A stretch of 64,000 nt of DNA, taken from contig CAZIYT010000007.1 of the NCBI GenBank assembly GCA_964543545.1, positions 62,001 to 126,000 of the forward strand. Reading direction: 5' to 3'. This document shows, in pieces, positions 7,754 to 16,777 of this stretch; the stretch's first letter is position 1; each line of letters starts with the position of its first letter. A program made the translations under genes and the position numbers. The notes under the pieces are model-generated. The model was not told the origin of the DNA. It ran no database searches and saw only the letters and a list, made by a program, of their open reading frames with translations. The DNA comes from UBA4416 sp964543545. Its GTDB lineage: Bacteria > Bacteroidota > Bacteroidia > B-17B0 > Aurantibacillaceae.

Positions 7754-7844
7754 GCGCCAGGGATGCTGCGGCCTGTTTGAGCTCCTTGGTTTGTCCCGCA
7801 GGGCAAATCAAGAGCGAGCCGCAGCAGCCCGCCCGGGCGCCCAA
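7754..7844 (+). repeat. Interspersed palindromic repeat, copy A2
   Basis: The element runs from GCGCCAGGGATG to CCCGCCCGGGCGCCCAA and has an internal inverted repeat (GCTCCTTGGTTTGTCCC facing GGGCAAATCAAGAGC). It is the inverted counterpart of copy A1. The rest of the 7658-7986 gap holds two degenerate B-type repeats and no gene. Confidence 0.8.
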
Positions 7845-7986
7845 AAATACATAGTAGGAGTCAGTGATCCGTTACGGGCATAGCTGTGGCCCATCACGTT
7901 TTAATCCCGCTTTTATTTGAGTAAGACCTGTATTTTAAGCCATAAATAATTATTACATTAGCACATCAAAAAACAAGATACTCTTT

Positions 7987-9060
7987 ATGGCAAAAGTTCA
8001 TAATTTCAGCGCCGGTCCCGGCATCTTACCTCCCGACGTATTAAAGCAAGCATCAGAAGCCTGCCTCAATTTCGATAACATGAACCTCTCCCTGCTGGAG
8101 ATTTCTCACCGCAGCAAGAACTATGTGAAAGTGATGGATGAAGCCCGCGCCCTCATCAAGGAATTATTTGAAGTAGGCGATGAGTATGAGGTGATGTACC
8201 TGGGAGGCGGCGCCAGCACACAGTTTGCCATGGTTCCCTATAATCTCCTGACGGAGAGCGGCTACGCAGCGTATGTGAACACCGGCGTGTGGGCCAGCAA
8301 AGCCATCAAGGAAGCAAAGATCGTTGGTAACACCAAAGTGATCGCCTCTTCCGAAGACAAAAATTTTACCTATATCCCGAAAGGCTATGAAGTGCCGAAG
8401 GATGCGGATTACCTGCACGTAACCTCCAACAATACCATCTACGGAACGCAAATGAAAAGCTTCCCGAAATGCGATATTCCCTTGGTGTGCGACATGAGCT
8501 CCGACCTCTTCAGCCGGAAAGTGAATGCGAAAGATTTCTCACTCATCTACGCGGGAGCACAGAAAAACATTGGCCCTGCAGGCAGCACCATGGTGATGGT
8601 GAAAAAAGACATCTTAGGCAAAACAGGCCGCAAGATGCTGTCCATGCTCGATTACCAGGTACACATCAAAGGCGAGTCGATGTACAACACACCGCCTGTA
8701 TTCCCGGTATATGTTACCATGCTTACCCTGCGCTGGCTGAAAGAAAACGGCGGCATTGCCTGGGTAGAAAAACTCAACCAGCAAAAGGCCGATCTGCTGT
8801 ACGGCGAGATCGACCGCAACTCCCAGTTCGTGGGCACAGTGGTAAAAGAAGACCGCAGTCATATGAACGTTTGCTTCCTGCTGAACGAGCCTGAGAAAGG
8901 CGCCGAGTTCGACAAGCTGTGGAAAGGAGCCGGCATCGACGGCATCGTTGGACACAGGGATGTTGGCGGCTACAGGGCTTCCATCTACAATGCCATGCCG
9001 CTGGAAAGCGTACAGGCTTTGGTAGACGTGATGAAAGCATTTGAACAAAAATTCGCCTAG
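7987..9060 (+). CDS. serC: Phosphoserine aminotransferase
   Basis: The 357-residue PLP enzyme converts 3-phosphohydroxypyruvate and glutamate to phosphoserine and 2-oxoglutarate in serine synthesis; the same family serves pyridoxal phosphate synthesis. The N-terminus VHNFSAGPGILPPDVL, the EISHRSK segment and AGAQKNIGPAG, which holds the PLP-binding lysine (about residue 195), are typical. Length fits the family. serA is not adjacent in this window; the next gene encodes an outer-membrane protein. Confidence 0.96.
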   Translation: MAKVHNFSAGPGILPPDVLKQASEACLNFDNMNLSLLEISHRSKNYVKVMDEARALIKELFEVGDEYEVMYLGGGASTQFAMVPYNLLTESGYAAYVNTGVWASKAIKEAKIVGNTKVIASSEDKNFTYIPKGYEVPKDADYLHVTSNNTIYGTQMKSFPKCDIPLVCDMSSDLFSRKVNAKDFSLIYAGAQKNIGPAGSTMVMVKKDILGKTGRKMLSMLDYQVHIKGESMYNTPPVFPVYVTMLTLRWLKENGGIAWVEKLNQQKADLLYGEIDRNSQFVGTVVKEDRSHMNVCFLLNEPEKGAEFDKLWKGAGIDGIVGHRDVGGYRASIYNAMPLESVQALVDVMKAFEQKFA

Positions 9061-9104
9061 TCGGGCGACAGGCAATAATAAACACACCCCTTCGTTTTAA
9101 ACTT

Positions 9105-9809
9105 ATGAGAAAATATGTTTTCTATTTAGTGCTGTGTTTGTGTGCTAAGGGAGTATCTGCCCAGGAAGAAGGACCTACCAGAGGCCCGGATCTTCCGAAG
9201 GTAGCGGTGAGAGCAAACCTGGGGATTCCCAAGATTGTGTCGAGCCAGAAATACCGCAACTCTTTTTCAGGCGTATTTTCCGGAGAGATCGGGATCAGCT
9301 ATAAGCTGGTAGAGAATTATTTTTTCGGAGTAGGCTATAACTACAATTACTTTAAAGCCCAGCGTTATTTCCGGGAGAACGTGAGCCCCCGCATCAATGC
9401 CAGCATGCAGATGCACGGCGGCTTTCTGAAACTCGGCCACGATCATTTTTTTAAGTCCAACGCCTTTACCACCGTTTCCTTAAACATAGGCTATCAGTCC
9501 GGGAAGTATTACGGCCTACAGTATCCACCAAGAGACAGCATCCGTGCGCCTTATGTGGCGCAGTTCGGCAATGTTTATTTCGAGCCGATGGTAGGCGTTT
9601 ATTTTATCGTGGATCCCAACTTTGCCTTTGGCGCGCATTTATCCTATAGCTACAATACGCAGGTGTTCAGCGCGGAAGATATCGGTTTCGACAAGTTTGG
9701 ATTCGGCTCCACACCCAGCGAGAAAGGATATAATGCCCTGGGCAACAAATGGGGCATGAGCATGATCACGCTCGGCTTCGGCTTCTACTACGGCTTCCAG
9801 CGGAAGTAA
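9105..9809 (+). CDS. Outer-membrane beta-barrel protein (234 aa)
   Basis: A signal peptide (MRKYVFYLVLCLCAKGVSAQ) precedes alternating hydrophobic/aromatic strands such as GEIGISYKLVENYFFGVGYNY, and the protein ends in GFGFYYGFQRK. Small outer-membrane beta-barrels of the OmpW/PorT type look like this; I cannot name the family. It follows serC by 44 nt and could share its transcript. Confidence 0.75.
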   Translation: MRKYVFYLVLCLCAKGVSAQEEGPTRGPDLPKVAVRANLGIPKIVSSQKYRNSFSGVFSGEIGISYKLVENYFFGVGYNYNYFKAQRYFRENVSPRINASMQMHGGFLKLGHDHFFKSNAFTTVSLNIGYQSGKYYGLQYPPRDSIRAPYVAQFGNVYFEPMVGVYFIVDPNFAFGAHLSYSYNTQVFSAEDIGFDKFGFGSTPSEKGYNALGNKWGMSMITLGFGFYYGFQRK

Positions 9810-9870
9810 GCCATGAAACAGGGAAGAATGAAACTCCTGCTCTGTTTCGGCGTATAAGCTAAAGAATGAC

Positions 9871-9897
9871 CCGGTCTCCCCGACCGGTTTTTTTTGA
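9871..9897 (+). terminator. Rho-independent terminator
   Basis: CCGGTC pairs with GACCGG across TCCCC, followed by eight T residues. It lies about 60 nt after the beta-barrel gene. Confidence 0.7.
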
Positions 9898-9991
9898 ATA
9901 GGCTTGACCTGAAACTCAGGCACTCCGCTCACTGTCTCCCTGGCTTGCATTTAAACGACATCCCTGAACTCGTATAAAAAAAACAAAGAAG

Positions 9992-11287
9992 ATGAGAAAA
10001 CTATTTATCCTGCTTTTGGTGGTATTGCTTAGTCCCGGGATTTTTTCCCAGAACAGCCCTTTCTCTCTCTCGGGAAAAGTCCTTGACGCCGACACCAGAA
10101 TGCCCCTCAGAAATGTCAGCATTAGCATCAAAGGCACTCTGAGCGGCACCCTGAGCGACAGCACCGGGGCCTTTGATTTGCAGGTTCCGGTCGGCTCCGT
10201 GACGCTTTATGTTTCGATGCTGGGTTATGAGAAAAAATCGGTCAGGCTTACCAAAGAGAACAAGAACGAATTACTGATTGAGCTGACACGGAAAACAGAC
10301 ATGCTTGAGGAAGTGGTCATCAATGCCGATCCCGTACAGGTGGTGAGCAAAAGCAAACGCTACCATGTCCTGGATTACGATTTTTATGGCAGCAATATCC
10401 TGATGATTACCTACGTGGATCTCGATAAGTCGAGGCTTGTTCTGCTCGATCAGAAAAACGATACGCTCGGCTTCCGGAAAATTCCCGGCGAGCCCAACCG
10501 CATGTTCCGGGATTGCCTCGGGAACCTCCATGTGGTGTGTAAAGACAGCATTTACCAGGCCTTTTATAACGGCAGCGCCTTAAGCCTGCTTCCTGCAAAA
10601 AGCATCGGTGATTTTGAAAAGATTCTTTTGCCTTGCGTGGCACAGGATTCCTCCGGCTTTTACCTGGTGGAGAAGTATGGCGGCGGCCAGATGATTGAAG
10701 TAGGTATTGGCGCGCCGGTGCGGGCAAATGACCTGGCCTTGAGCTATACGCGCATCGACAAGAAGAAGCGTGAGCGGAAGCGTTTCATCGTGATCGCCGA
10801 TGAGCATAAGATGATCATGAGCCAGGATGAAGTGGCCTTCGAAGCCAGGAAAGAAGCAGTAGGATTGAAAACATTCGGTGACAGGTTATTTGCCGAAAAA
10901 TTTCTGTTTACAGAGCTCTATGCGCCCCTCTTCCATATCAAAGACAATCTCTATATTTTTGATTATGTAAACGGGAACATCAAGCATTTTGACAAAGCCC
11001 TCCGGCTTACAGGGGAAGTGCCTGTTTCCTATCATAAAACCCTCAGCTTCCAGGAAGACATGGAAGTAGATGCTGTTTCCGGGAAAACCTTTGCCCTGTT
11101 TGAGTCCGGCGGTATCAGCGAGCTTAAGGAAATCAACCTGCAAAGCGGGGCGGTCAGGAAATCGTACCGGATCCCTTTTCCTTTTACCACGCACATAAAA
11201 GTATATGACGGCTATGTCTATTTTATCCGGAAAGAAAAAGGCGATGATGGAACGCGTTACTTGTCGCGGATGAGGCTGGATGAATGA
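9992..11287 (+). CDS. Secreted protein with carboxypeptidase-regulatory-like domain
   Basis: A signal peptide (residues 1-20, ending IFSQ) is followed by a CarboxypepD_reg-like beta-sandwich, about residues 24-110 (SLSGKVLDADTRMPLRNVSISIKG...). These domains usually cap surface or TonB-linked proteins in Bacteroidota. The remaining 320 residues are beta-rich with repeated strand-turn units (LYIFDYVNGNIKHFDK, EINLQSGAVRKSYRIPFPF), compatible with a beta-propeller. No catalytic motif is evident. It converges with the permease gene, with 12 nt between stops and no obvious terminator. Confidence 0.7.
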   Translation: MRKLFILLLVVLLSPGIFSQNSPFSLSGKVLDADTRMPLRNVSISIKGTLSGTLSDSTGAFDLQVPVGSVTLYVSMLGYEKKSVRLTKENKNELLIELTRKTDMLEEVVINADPVQVVSKSKRYHVLDYDFYGSNILMITYVDLDKSRLVLLDQKNDTLGFRKIPGEPNRMFRDCLGNLHVVCKDSIYQAFYNGSALSLLPAKSIGDFEKILLPCVAQDSSGFYLVEKYGGGQMIEVGIGAPVRANDLALSYTRIDKKKRERKRFIVIADEHKMIMSQDEVAFEARKEAVGLKTFGDRLFAEKFLFTELYAPLFHIKDNLYIFDYVNGNIKHFDKALRLTGEVPVSYHKTLSFQEDMEVDAVSGKTFALFESGGISELKEINLQSGAVRKSYRIPFPFTTHIKVYDGYVYFIRKEKGDDGTRYLSRMRLDE

Positions 11288-11299
11288 GCTTAGCTTTAC

Positions 11300-12541
11300 T
11301 TATTCGAACCGCAGGCTCTCGATCGGATCGAGCTGGGAAGCCCGTTTGGCCGGCAGGTAGCCGCTGATGAGGCCTACTACCAGGCAAACCACAAAGCCGA
11401 CAATGATCCAGAACCAGGGCATGAAAAATTCGGAGCTGAGGTTATAGGAGATCAGGTTTGCCGTAATGATGCCCATCAGGATGCCGAAGAATCCGCCAAA
11501 CACACAGATGACAATGCTCTCGATCAGGAACTGATTTTTGATAATGGCAGAGGTAGCGCCTAAGGCTTTGCGGATGCCTATCTCCCTGGTGCGTTCGGTT
11601 ACCGATACCAGCATGATGTTCATTAAGCCGATCGAAGCGCCGATGAGTGTGATGATGCCGATGATGATGGCGCCCGTGGATGCTTTGCTGGTGAGGCCGA
11701 TGAGCATATTGGCGAGGTTATCCGCTTTGGTGATCTCGAAGCTGTCTTCCTCACCCAAAGGAACACCCCTTATTTTCCGGAACAGGCCCGTTGCCTCGCC
11801 CAGGGCCAGGTTCAGCCATTGGGTATTTTTTGCCAGCACGCTGATGGTAAAGCTCATGTCCTGCGTGCCGTAATATTGCCGGGCCGTAGTCAGCGGAATG
11901 ATGCATACCTTATCGCCCCCGAAGCCCATGCTGTTGCCTTTGCTGGCGAGAATGCCGATCACGCGGTACTTCCCGTTGTTGATGGTGATGGTTTTATCGA
12001 GCGCGCTTTGTTTCTTTTTAAAAAGGTCCGTTTCCACATCCTTCCCGATTATCACCAGGTGCGTGCCCCCCACAATTTCCTGGGGTGAAAAATTACGGCC
12101 GCTCTCCAGCTCGTAGCCGCTGGTGGCCAGGTAATTTTCGTCGCCGCCAAAGAGCTGGATGTTCGGGTTGGTTTTTTCCGATCCGTATTTGATCCGCGCG
12201 GCAAAAGAAGCCATCGTAGAAACGGCCGTAGTTACCGGGAAATTAAATTCCTCTTTGAAGCGCATGGCCTCCTTGTAAGAAATGGAGGGATGCTTTTTCG
12301 ACCGCTTGCCGTGCCTGCCCAGTTTCACACTGGTTTCCTTGTTGCGGATGGTGAAAGAGTTGGCACCCATGCTGGTGAAGTTGCTGTTGATGGAGGCTTT
12401 CATGGCGTCAATCGCCGAAGAGATGCCCACGAGGGCAGTGATCCCGAAAAAAATAATGAGCATCGTCAGAAAAGCGCGGAGCTTGTTTCCTTTGATGGAA
12501 TCGGTAGCCACCCTGATATTTTCGTTCAGCAGAAATGCCAT
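11300..12541 (-). CDS. ABC transporter permease, MacB/FtsX type
   Basis: The 413-residue protein has an N-terminal membrane segment (about 20-45), a periplasmic MacB-PCD-like domain (about 50-270) and three C-terminal FtsX-family membrane segments. The conserved cytoplasmic loop TERTREIGIRKALGATS (about 315-330) couples to an ATPase. Such permeases move lipoproteins, peptides or drugs, or act in mechanotransmission. No ATP-binding subunit or periplasmic adaptor lies next to it, so the partner must be encoded elsewhere. Confidence 0.88.
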   Translation of the reverse strand: MAFLLNENIRVATDSIKGNKLRAFLTMLIIFFGITALVGISSAIDAMKASINSNFTSMGANSFTIRNKETSVKLGRHGKRSKKHPSISYKEAMRFKEEFNFPVTTAVSTMASFAARIKYGSEKTNPNIQLFGGDENYLATSGYELESGRNFSPQEIVGGTHLVIIGKDVETDLFKKKQSALDKTITINNGKYRVIGILASKGNSMGFGGDKVCIIPLTTARQYYGTQDMSFTISVLAKNTQWLNLALGEATGLFRKIRGVPLGEEDSFEITKADNLANMLIGLTSKASTGAIIIGIITLIGASIGLMNIMLVSVTERTREIGIRKALGATSAIIKNQFLIESIVICVFGGFFGILMGIITANLISYNLSSEFFMPWFWIIVGFVVCLVVGLISGYLPAKRASQLDPIESLRFE

Positions 12542-12592
12542 GAAGTAAAAGTAAGGATAAGAATTCAGATTAGGGAAGATTTTATAGAACCA

Positions 12593-12790
12593 ATGGAACG
12601 CAGATGACGCGGATCAGGCGGATCAGAACAAAGATTAGAACACATTAGGATGGAGCCGGTGACTGAGCGTAGTCGAAGGCAACCGGAACGGAACGCAGAG
12701 GACGCGGATAGGACGATCAGAACTATCCGTACAGTGTTCTATTGTCCTTAATCTTAGAAATCATAAGCATCTGCGTCCTCTGCGTTCCAT
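12593..12790. repeat. Inverted-repeat-bounded intergenic element with B repeat
   Basis: AATGGAACGCAGATGACGCGGAT at the left and its near reverse complement ATCTGCGTCCTCTGCGTTCCATT at the right bound about 200 nt. Inside are further AACGCAGAGGACGCGGAT-like units and a full B-type palindrome at 12656-12686. There is no ORF of note. It looks like a composite of non-coding repeats rather than an insertion sequence. Confidence 0.6.
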
Positions 12791-12791
12791 T

Positions 12792-14210
12792 TTACTCTCC
12801 CTTCAGAGCCTTTTCATAATCCGGATGATCGAGCAGGGTGGTATCGGTGGCTTTCCGTTCTGTTTTGGTGAAGGCATCCAGGTAAGAGCGGAAGGTCATC
12901 GCATCGTAATGAATGATGTTGTATTTATATTGGAAAGTCTGGCAAATGTTGAGAGCCACCAGGAAAGCCAGAAGTGCTGAAAATAAATAGCGTGGCGTTT
13001 TAGTGAGGCTTGCCATCTTCACGAAGCAGGCCGCCAGCGGAAAGCAGAGCAGAGGGTAGAGGTCTATCATCGGCCTCAGGCTGAAAGAGCCCCCATACCA
13101 CCAGCACCACCAGGAAGAAACGATGTACAGATAAAGCGGTAGTACTGCCAGCAGCGTCGAAAGAAAAACGCCTGATCGCTGCTTGCGCATCAGGTACAGG
13201 CCTGCGAGCGCAAAGAAAAAAACAGGGCTATAGATCAGCCAGCCTTTCCGGAAGCCCAGCAGGCATTGCAGCAGCTGAGGCTTGCTGAAAAAGAATCCTT
13301 CTTCGCCGTAGGAAAATACCAGGTAATGCCCGGTAACATAGTGCCAGTATAGCAGCTGTGGCAGCAGCATCAGCATCACCGCCAAGAGCAGGACGAGCAG
13401 GTGCCCGTAGTGCTTCATCAGAAAAAGGAACCTCTGTTTCAGATCAGAAACCTGACGGACCCCAAACAATAGGATCAGCCCGCCAAACAGGATATTCGGC
13501 GGGCGCACCAGGATGATCAGCCCCAGGAGCAGGCCGGAGACCAGCATCAAAGAGAGCTTCGGATGTTGGTAATACCTCGTTACATAATAAAGAAGAGCGG
13601 CCAACAGGGAAAAGCTGTAGCTATGCGACATCGCCGCATCCAGGGTGGAGTAACAGAGCAGGTTGGTACCGAAGTAGATCACGAAGAGGCTTAGCGCTGT
13701 TACCTTTTCGGAATAATACATCAGCAGGACCCGCCGCAGAAAGATCAGGCCGAAGAGGAGGTAGAAGAGGCCCGAGTATTCGATGAAGAGCTGGTAGATC
13801 TCCGAATAGCCGTCGGGAGCATAGCCCAGGGGTTCGGCCAGCGCATGCGCCGTAAAAAAGAAAGGAGCATACAATACCGCCATGCCCATCGGGTACTTAA
13901 ACACATGGTTTCCCTGCGCATCGTCGAGGAAAGAATATTTAATCCCGTAGTACTGCCGGTGGTTCTGCGGTGTAATAAAACCCAGTTTCAGGTCCTTGTC
14001 GATAAACGTTGCCGGAAGATAGCTGTAGTAGCCCACCACGTCCCAGCTAATCACATTCCGGGATTTGTGCCTCGCCAGGTTCAGGTGTACTTCCGTTACG
14101 GTGAGGCAAACGAGCACAATAACAAGGACAGACAGGTGATTTTTGAGGTATAGGAATAAAGCCTTCAAGGATGTGTTTGCGATGCTTAAAAATAAGCATT
14201 CCCTTTTCAT
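12792..14210 (-). CDS. Polytopic membrane protein, GT-C glycosyltransferase-like (472 aa)
   Basis: The protein has about 10-12 hydrophobic segments. In the first loop lies ISWDVVGYYSYLPATFIDKDL, an acidic/aromatic motif placed like the catalytic loop of lipid-linked-sugar transferases of the GT-C/GT39 superfamily. FKYPMGMAVLYAPFF is also typical of a group of Bacteroidota membrane proteins of this kind. The substrate is unknown. It stands alone between a repeat element and a divergent flavoprotein gene. An alternative is a non-enzymatic relative of that superfamily. Confidence 0.65.
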   Translation of the reverse strand: MKRECLFLSIANTSLKALFLYLKNHLSVLVIVLVCLTVTEVHLNLARHKSRNVISWDVVGYYSYLPATFIDKDLKLGFITPQNHRQYYGIKYSFLDDAQGNHVFKYPMGMAVLYAPFFFTAHALAEPLGYAPDGYSEIYQLFIEYSGLFYLLFGLIFLRRVLLMYYSEKVTALSLFVIYFGTNLLCYSTLDAAMSHSYSFSLLAALLYYVTRYYQHPKLSLMLVSGLLLGLIILVRPPNILFGGLILLFGVRQVSDLKQRFLFLMKHYGHLLVLLLAVMLMLLPQLLYWHYVTGHYLVFSYGEEGFFFSKPQLLQCLLGFRKGWLIYSPVFFFALAGLYLMRKQRSGVFLSTLLAVLPLYLYIVSSWWCWWYGGSFSLRPMIDLYPLLCFPLAACFVKMASLTKTPRYLFSALLAFLVALNICQTFQYKYNIIHYDAMTFRSYLDAFTKTERKATDTTLLDHPDYEKALKGE

Positions 14211-14472
14211 TATAGAGGATGCGCCTGGGGAATATTTTCCTCATCCTGTTGATGCCTGGTGCCGGCAGTTTTGCCGGAGCCTGTGGCATTTGGTTTTCAT
14301 AAAACCCTGGAAACGGGAAGAGAGCAGGAGGTAAAGCAAGGCCTGTTTTCCGATTTTCCCGATGTTGAAAGCCGCTTTTCTGAAGGAAGCCGGTACGATG
14401 GATGACGAGACAGACCGGCAGGTGTGGGTAAAACAGATCAAGAGAAACCAATCAGGCACAAACCTATACACT

Positions 14473-15006
14473 ATGAACAGCATCGATAAACATCAGCCGG
14501 AAGACAACACCGAACCTTTATCCGGTATAAAAGCAATCCAAAAGATCAAAGAACTTTCAGAAGGGCAAAGCTGCTTTTTTTGTACGGAGCCTGCCGGAGT
14601 CGATCGTAAAGGCTCGCGGCCCATGTCGGTTCAGAAAACCGACGACGATGGCACGCTTTGGCTCCTGAGCCCGGAGGATAGCTTTACCGTTACCGAGATC
14701 AAGGCCAACCCGAATGTAAAGCTGTTCTTTAAAGGTTCCTCTCACTCCGATTTTCTGATGCTCAACGGAAAAGCCTCTCTGTCCAAAGACAAGGCGAAGA
14801 TCAGGGAATTGTGGCGTCCGCTTATGAAAACCTGGTTTACCGAAGGAGAGGACGACCCCCGCATCACCGTGATCCGCGTGAAAGTGGCTGACGGTTATTA
14901 CTGGGATACCAAACACGGCATGATGGTGGCTGGCATCAAAATGCTGATCGGCGCCGTTACCCGGAAAACGCTCGACGATTCCGTTCAGGGAGAACTGACG
15001 GTATAA
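14473..15006 (+). CDS. Pyridoxamine 5'-phosphate oxidase-like flavin-binding protein
   Basis: Starting at ATG 14473 (N-terminus MNSIDKHQPEDN) gives 177 residues; the open frame extends 37 codons upstream but that part is rich in Lys/Arg and not family-like. QSCFFCTEPAG, PMSVQKTDDDGTLWLLSP and VKLFFKGSSHSDFLMLNGKASL match the split-barrel PNPOx fold of the general-stress-protein-26 type. These bind FMN or F420-like cofactors; the substrate is unknown. A DUF3089 hydrolase gene follows after 31 nt. Confidence 0.8.
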   Translation: MNSIDKHQPEDNTEPLSGIKAIQKIKELSEGQSCFFCTEPAGVDRKGSRPMSVQKTDDDGTLWLLSPEDSFTVTEIKANPNVKLFFKGSSHSDFLMLNGKASLSKDKAKIRELWRPLMKTWFTEGEDDPRITVIRVKVADGYYWDTKHGMMVAGIKMLIGAVTRKTLDDSVQGELTV

Positions 15007-15037
15007 GGGATTTTTTTATTCACGCTTAAAGCATTGT

Positions 15038-16084
15038 ATGATGAACTTTAGAAAAGCGTTAAGCCTGGCAGGTCTGTCTGCGCTTATGCTGTATTCCTGC
15101 ATCGCCCCGGTCCGCTCGTTCAGGCATACGCCGCAACCTTCCGCGCCCGACTATGCAAAAGCCCGTTATTGGGCCGCCCTTCCGGAAAAGAAGGACAGCG
15201 CCGACTTTCAGCTCAAAGCCTATGGACTGAACGATGGCCAGCAACAGGCAAAAGCGGATGTGTTTTTTATTCCGCCTACCAATTACGTAGTGGGCAAATA
15301 CTGGAATGTAAGCGTCGACGATTCTGCCGCCAATGCGGAAACCGATAACGTTGGCTGCAAGCTGCTGGCAAGCGCCTACAACGGAAGCTGCAAAGTATAT
15401 GCACCGCGCTACCGCACCGCCATTTTTTATTCCTACATCGCGCCCGGCAAAAATGCCCGCATGGCCTTTGCCCTCGCTTATGAGGATGTGAGAAATGCTT
15501 TCCTCTACTACATGAAGCATTACAATAAGGGAAGGCCCATCATCATTGCAGGGCACAGCCAGGGTACCGACTACGCGATCAGGCTACTGAAGGATTTTTT
15601 TGATAAGGACAGCACTTTGAAAAAAGAGCTGGTGGCGGCTTACCTCGTCGGCAGGCCGATCTTCGATACCACGTTCAAGCAGCTGAAACCGATGGACTCA
15701 CCGGAGCAAACAGGTGGCTATGTTACCTGGAACTCGGTGTCCTATCATACCAATACGTTCTACGGCGACCCGGTAGGAAAAATTGTTGGCGTCAATCCTC
15801 TTAGCTGGAAACGCGACACCGCCTACGTCTCAAAAACATGCAATAAAGGCGGCTTGTCTTTTTCGGCGGTAAAGATTGATACGGCGGTTGTGGATGCGAA
15901 GCTGGCGCCTTCGGGCTTTTTGTGGGTGCATCCGCCTTCAGCCAAATCACTCGACGAGTATCCGGGTACCAATACCTTTTATTTTCATAAGAATGATTAC
16001 GCCTTTTTTTACATGAACATCCGCGAAAATGTCGCGCTTCGTGTAAAAGAGTATCTGGCAAAGCAATCTACTTCCAGGAAATAA
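15038..16084 (+). CDS. DUF3089-family alpha/beta hydrolase lipoprotein
   Basis: The N-terminus LSLAGLSALMLYSC is a lipoprotein signal with the Cys at about residue 21. The body matches DUF3089: DVFFIPPTNYVVGKYWN, VYAPRYRTAIF, and the nucleophile elbow GHSQGTDYAIRLL (Ser at about residue 173). A hydrolase on an envelope ester is likely; the substrate is unknown. Either of two adjacent Met codons could be the start. Confidence 0.85.
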   Translation: MMNFRKALSLAGLSALMLYSCIAPVRSFRHTPQPSAPDYAKARYWAALPEKKDSADFQLKAYGLNDGQQQAKADVFFIPPTNYVVGKYWNVSVDDSAANAETDNVGCKLLASAYNGSCKVYAPRYRTAIFYSYIAPGKNARMAFALAYEDVRNAFLYYMKHYNKGRPIIIAGHSQGTDYAIRLLKDFFDKDSTLKKELVAAYLVGRPIFDTTFKQLKPMDSPEQTGGYVTWNSVSYHTNTFYGDPVGKIVGVNPLSWKRDTAYVSKTCNKGGLSFSAVKIDTAVVDAKLAPSGFLWVHPPSAKSLDEYPGTNTFYFHKNDYAFFYMNIRENVALRVKEYLAKQSTSRK

Positions 16085-16133
16085 AAAGCAGGTTCACTGG
16101 CATTGTTTTTAGATGGTTTATGGATAAAGGATC

Positions 16134-16307
16134 ATGAATATGGAAAACAGGAAAAAACCGCTCAAAGAAAGGCCCTTGCTCGTACTGGCCATTATTCTTC
16201 TCATCCTGGTCACGGCCGGTGTCTGGGCCTGGAGGCATTACCCTTCGGCTCCGGAAGACCCTACAGATCCTAAGATCGATACCGTACAGGCAAATCCCGG
16301 GAAATAA
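16134..16307 (+). CDS. Small single-pass membrane protein (57 aa)
   Basis: ATG at 16134, preceded by AAAGGA, opens a 57-codon frame. It has a basic N-terminus (MNMENRKKPLKERP), one hydrophobic helix (LLVLAIILLILVTAGVWAW, about 15-33) and a Pro/Asp-rich tail. It ends 1 nt before the stop of the opposing SET-domain gene. The basic-then-hydrophobic layout predicts an N-in anchor. Function unknown. Confidence 0.65.
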   Translation: MNMENRKKPLKERPLLVLAIILLILVTAGVWAWRHYPSAPEDPTDPKIDTVQANPGK

Positions 16308-16308
16308 C

Positions 16309-16737
16309 TTAGCCGTGTTTTTTCCAATACTTTTTTCCGTAGCCGCAAAAGATCTCTTCACGTTGTTTGATGTGCCGCTTCGCAATGATGCATACGTTCC
16401 CATCATCGTCGAGCGCTATCTTAGCCGTATTCCGGTAAGGCGATTTGCCGAATCCTTCCGCATCATTGGCATATTTGGCAAAACATGCTGTTTTCATCGA
16501 ATCCATAATCCCCCCGTTCAGCATGCTGATAAAATACCTGTCCTCGCCTTTTTTTATCCGTAAGGCAATTTGCCGGTCGGTTAAGATCTCCCCTTTGAAG
16601 ACGGCGATGATCTCATCCTTGTAAATGTCGGTGGCGGTGTACAAGCCGTTGCCCGAGCCGGGTAGCTGCGATGGCGCCACATACAGGTAGTCTGATTCTA
16701 AGGCGTCAATCCTGGCGCTGTTGTTGGAAAATTTCAT
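16309..16737 (-). CDS. SET-domain protein (putative protein-lysine methyltransferase)
   Basis: Starting at ATG 16737 (MKFSNNSARIDALES) gives 142 residues; the frame stays open further upstream but that part overlaps the PLD gene. The protein is essentially one SET domain. GSGNGLYTATDIYKDEIIAVFKG is the N-terminal SET-N/GxG region, CFAKYANDAEG replaces the usual NHSxxPN segment, and REEIFCGYGKKYW is the C-terminal aromatic motif. SET enzymes transfer methyl from S-adenosylmethionine to lysine; bacterial examples can target histone-like or ribosomal proteins. The substrate here is unknown. Confidence 0.8.
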   Translation of the reverse strand: MKFSNNSARIDALESDYLYVAPSQLPGSGNGLYTATDIYKDEIIAVFKGEILTDRQIALRIKKGEDRYFISMLNGGIMDSMKTACFAKYANDAEGFGKSPYRNTAKIALDDDGNVCIIAKRHIKQREEIFCGYGKKYWKKHG

Positions 16738-16777
16738 GGTTGGGGGTTTATAGGCTCGTGTGATTCTTTTTTTGGAT

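Noticed and set aside
7626..7883. 85-codon plus-strand ORF
   Set aside because: It runs through a terminator, B-type repeats and repeat A2 and has no protein-like features beyond the repeat-derived peptide.
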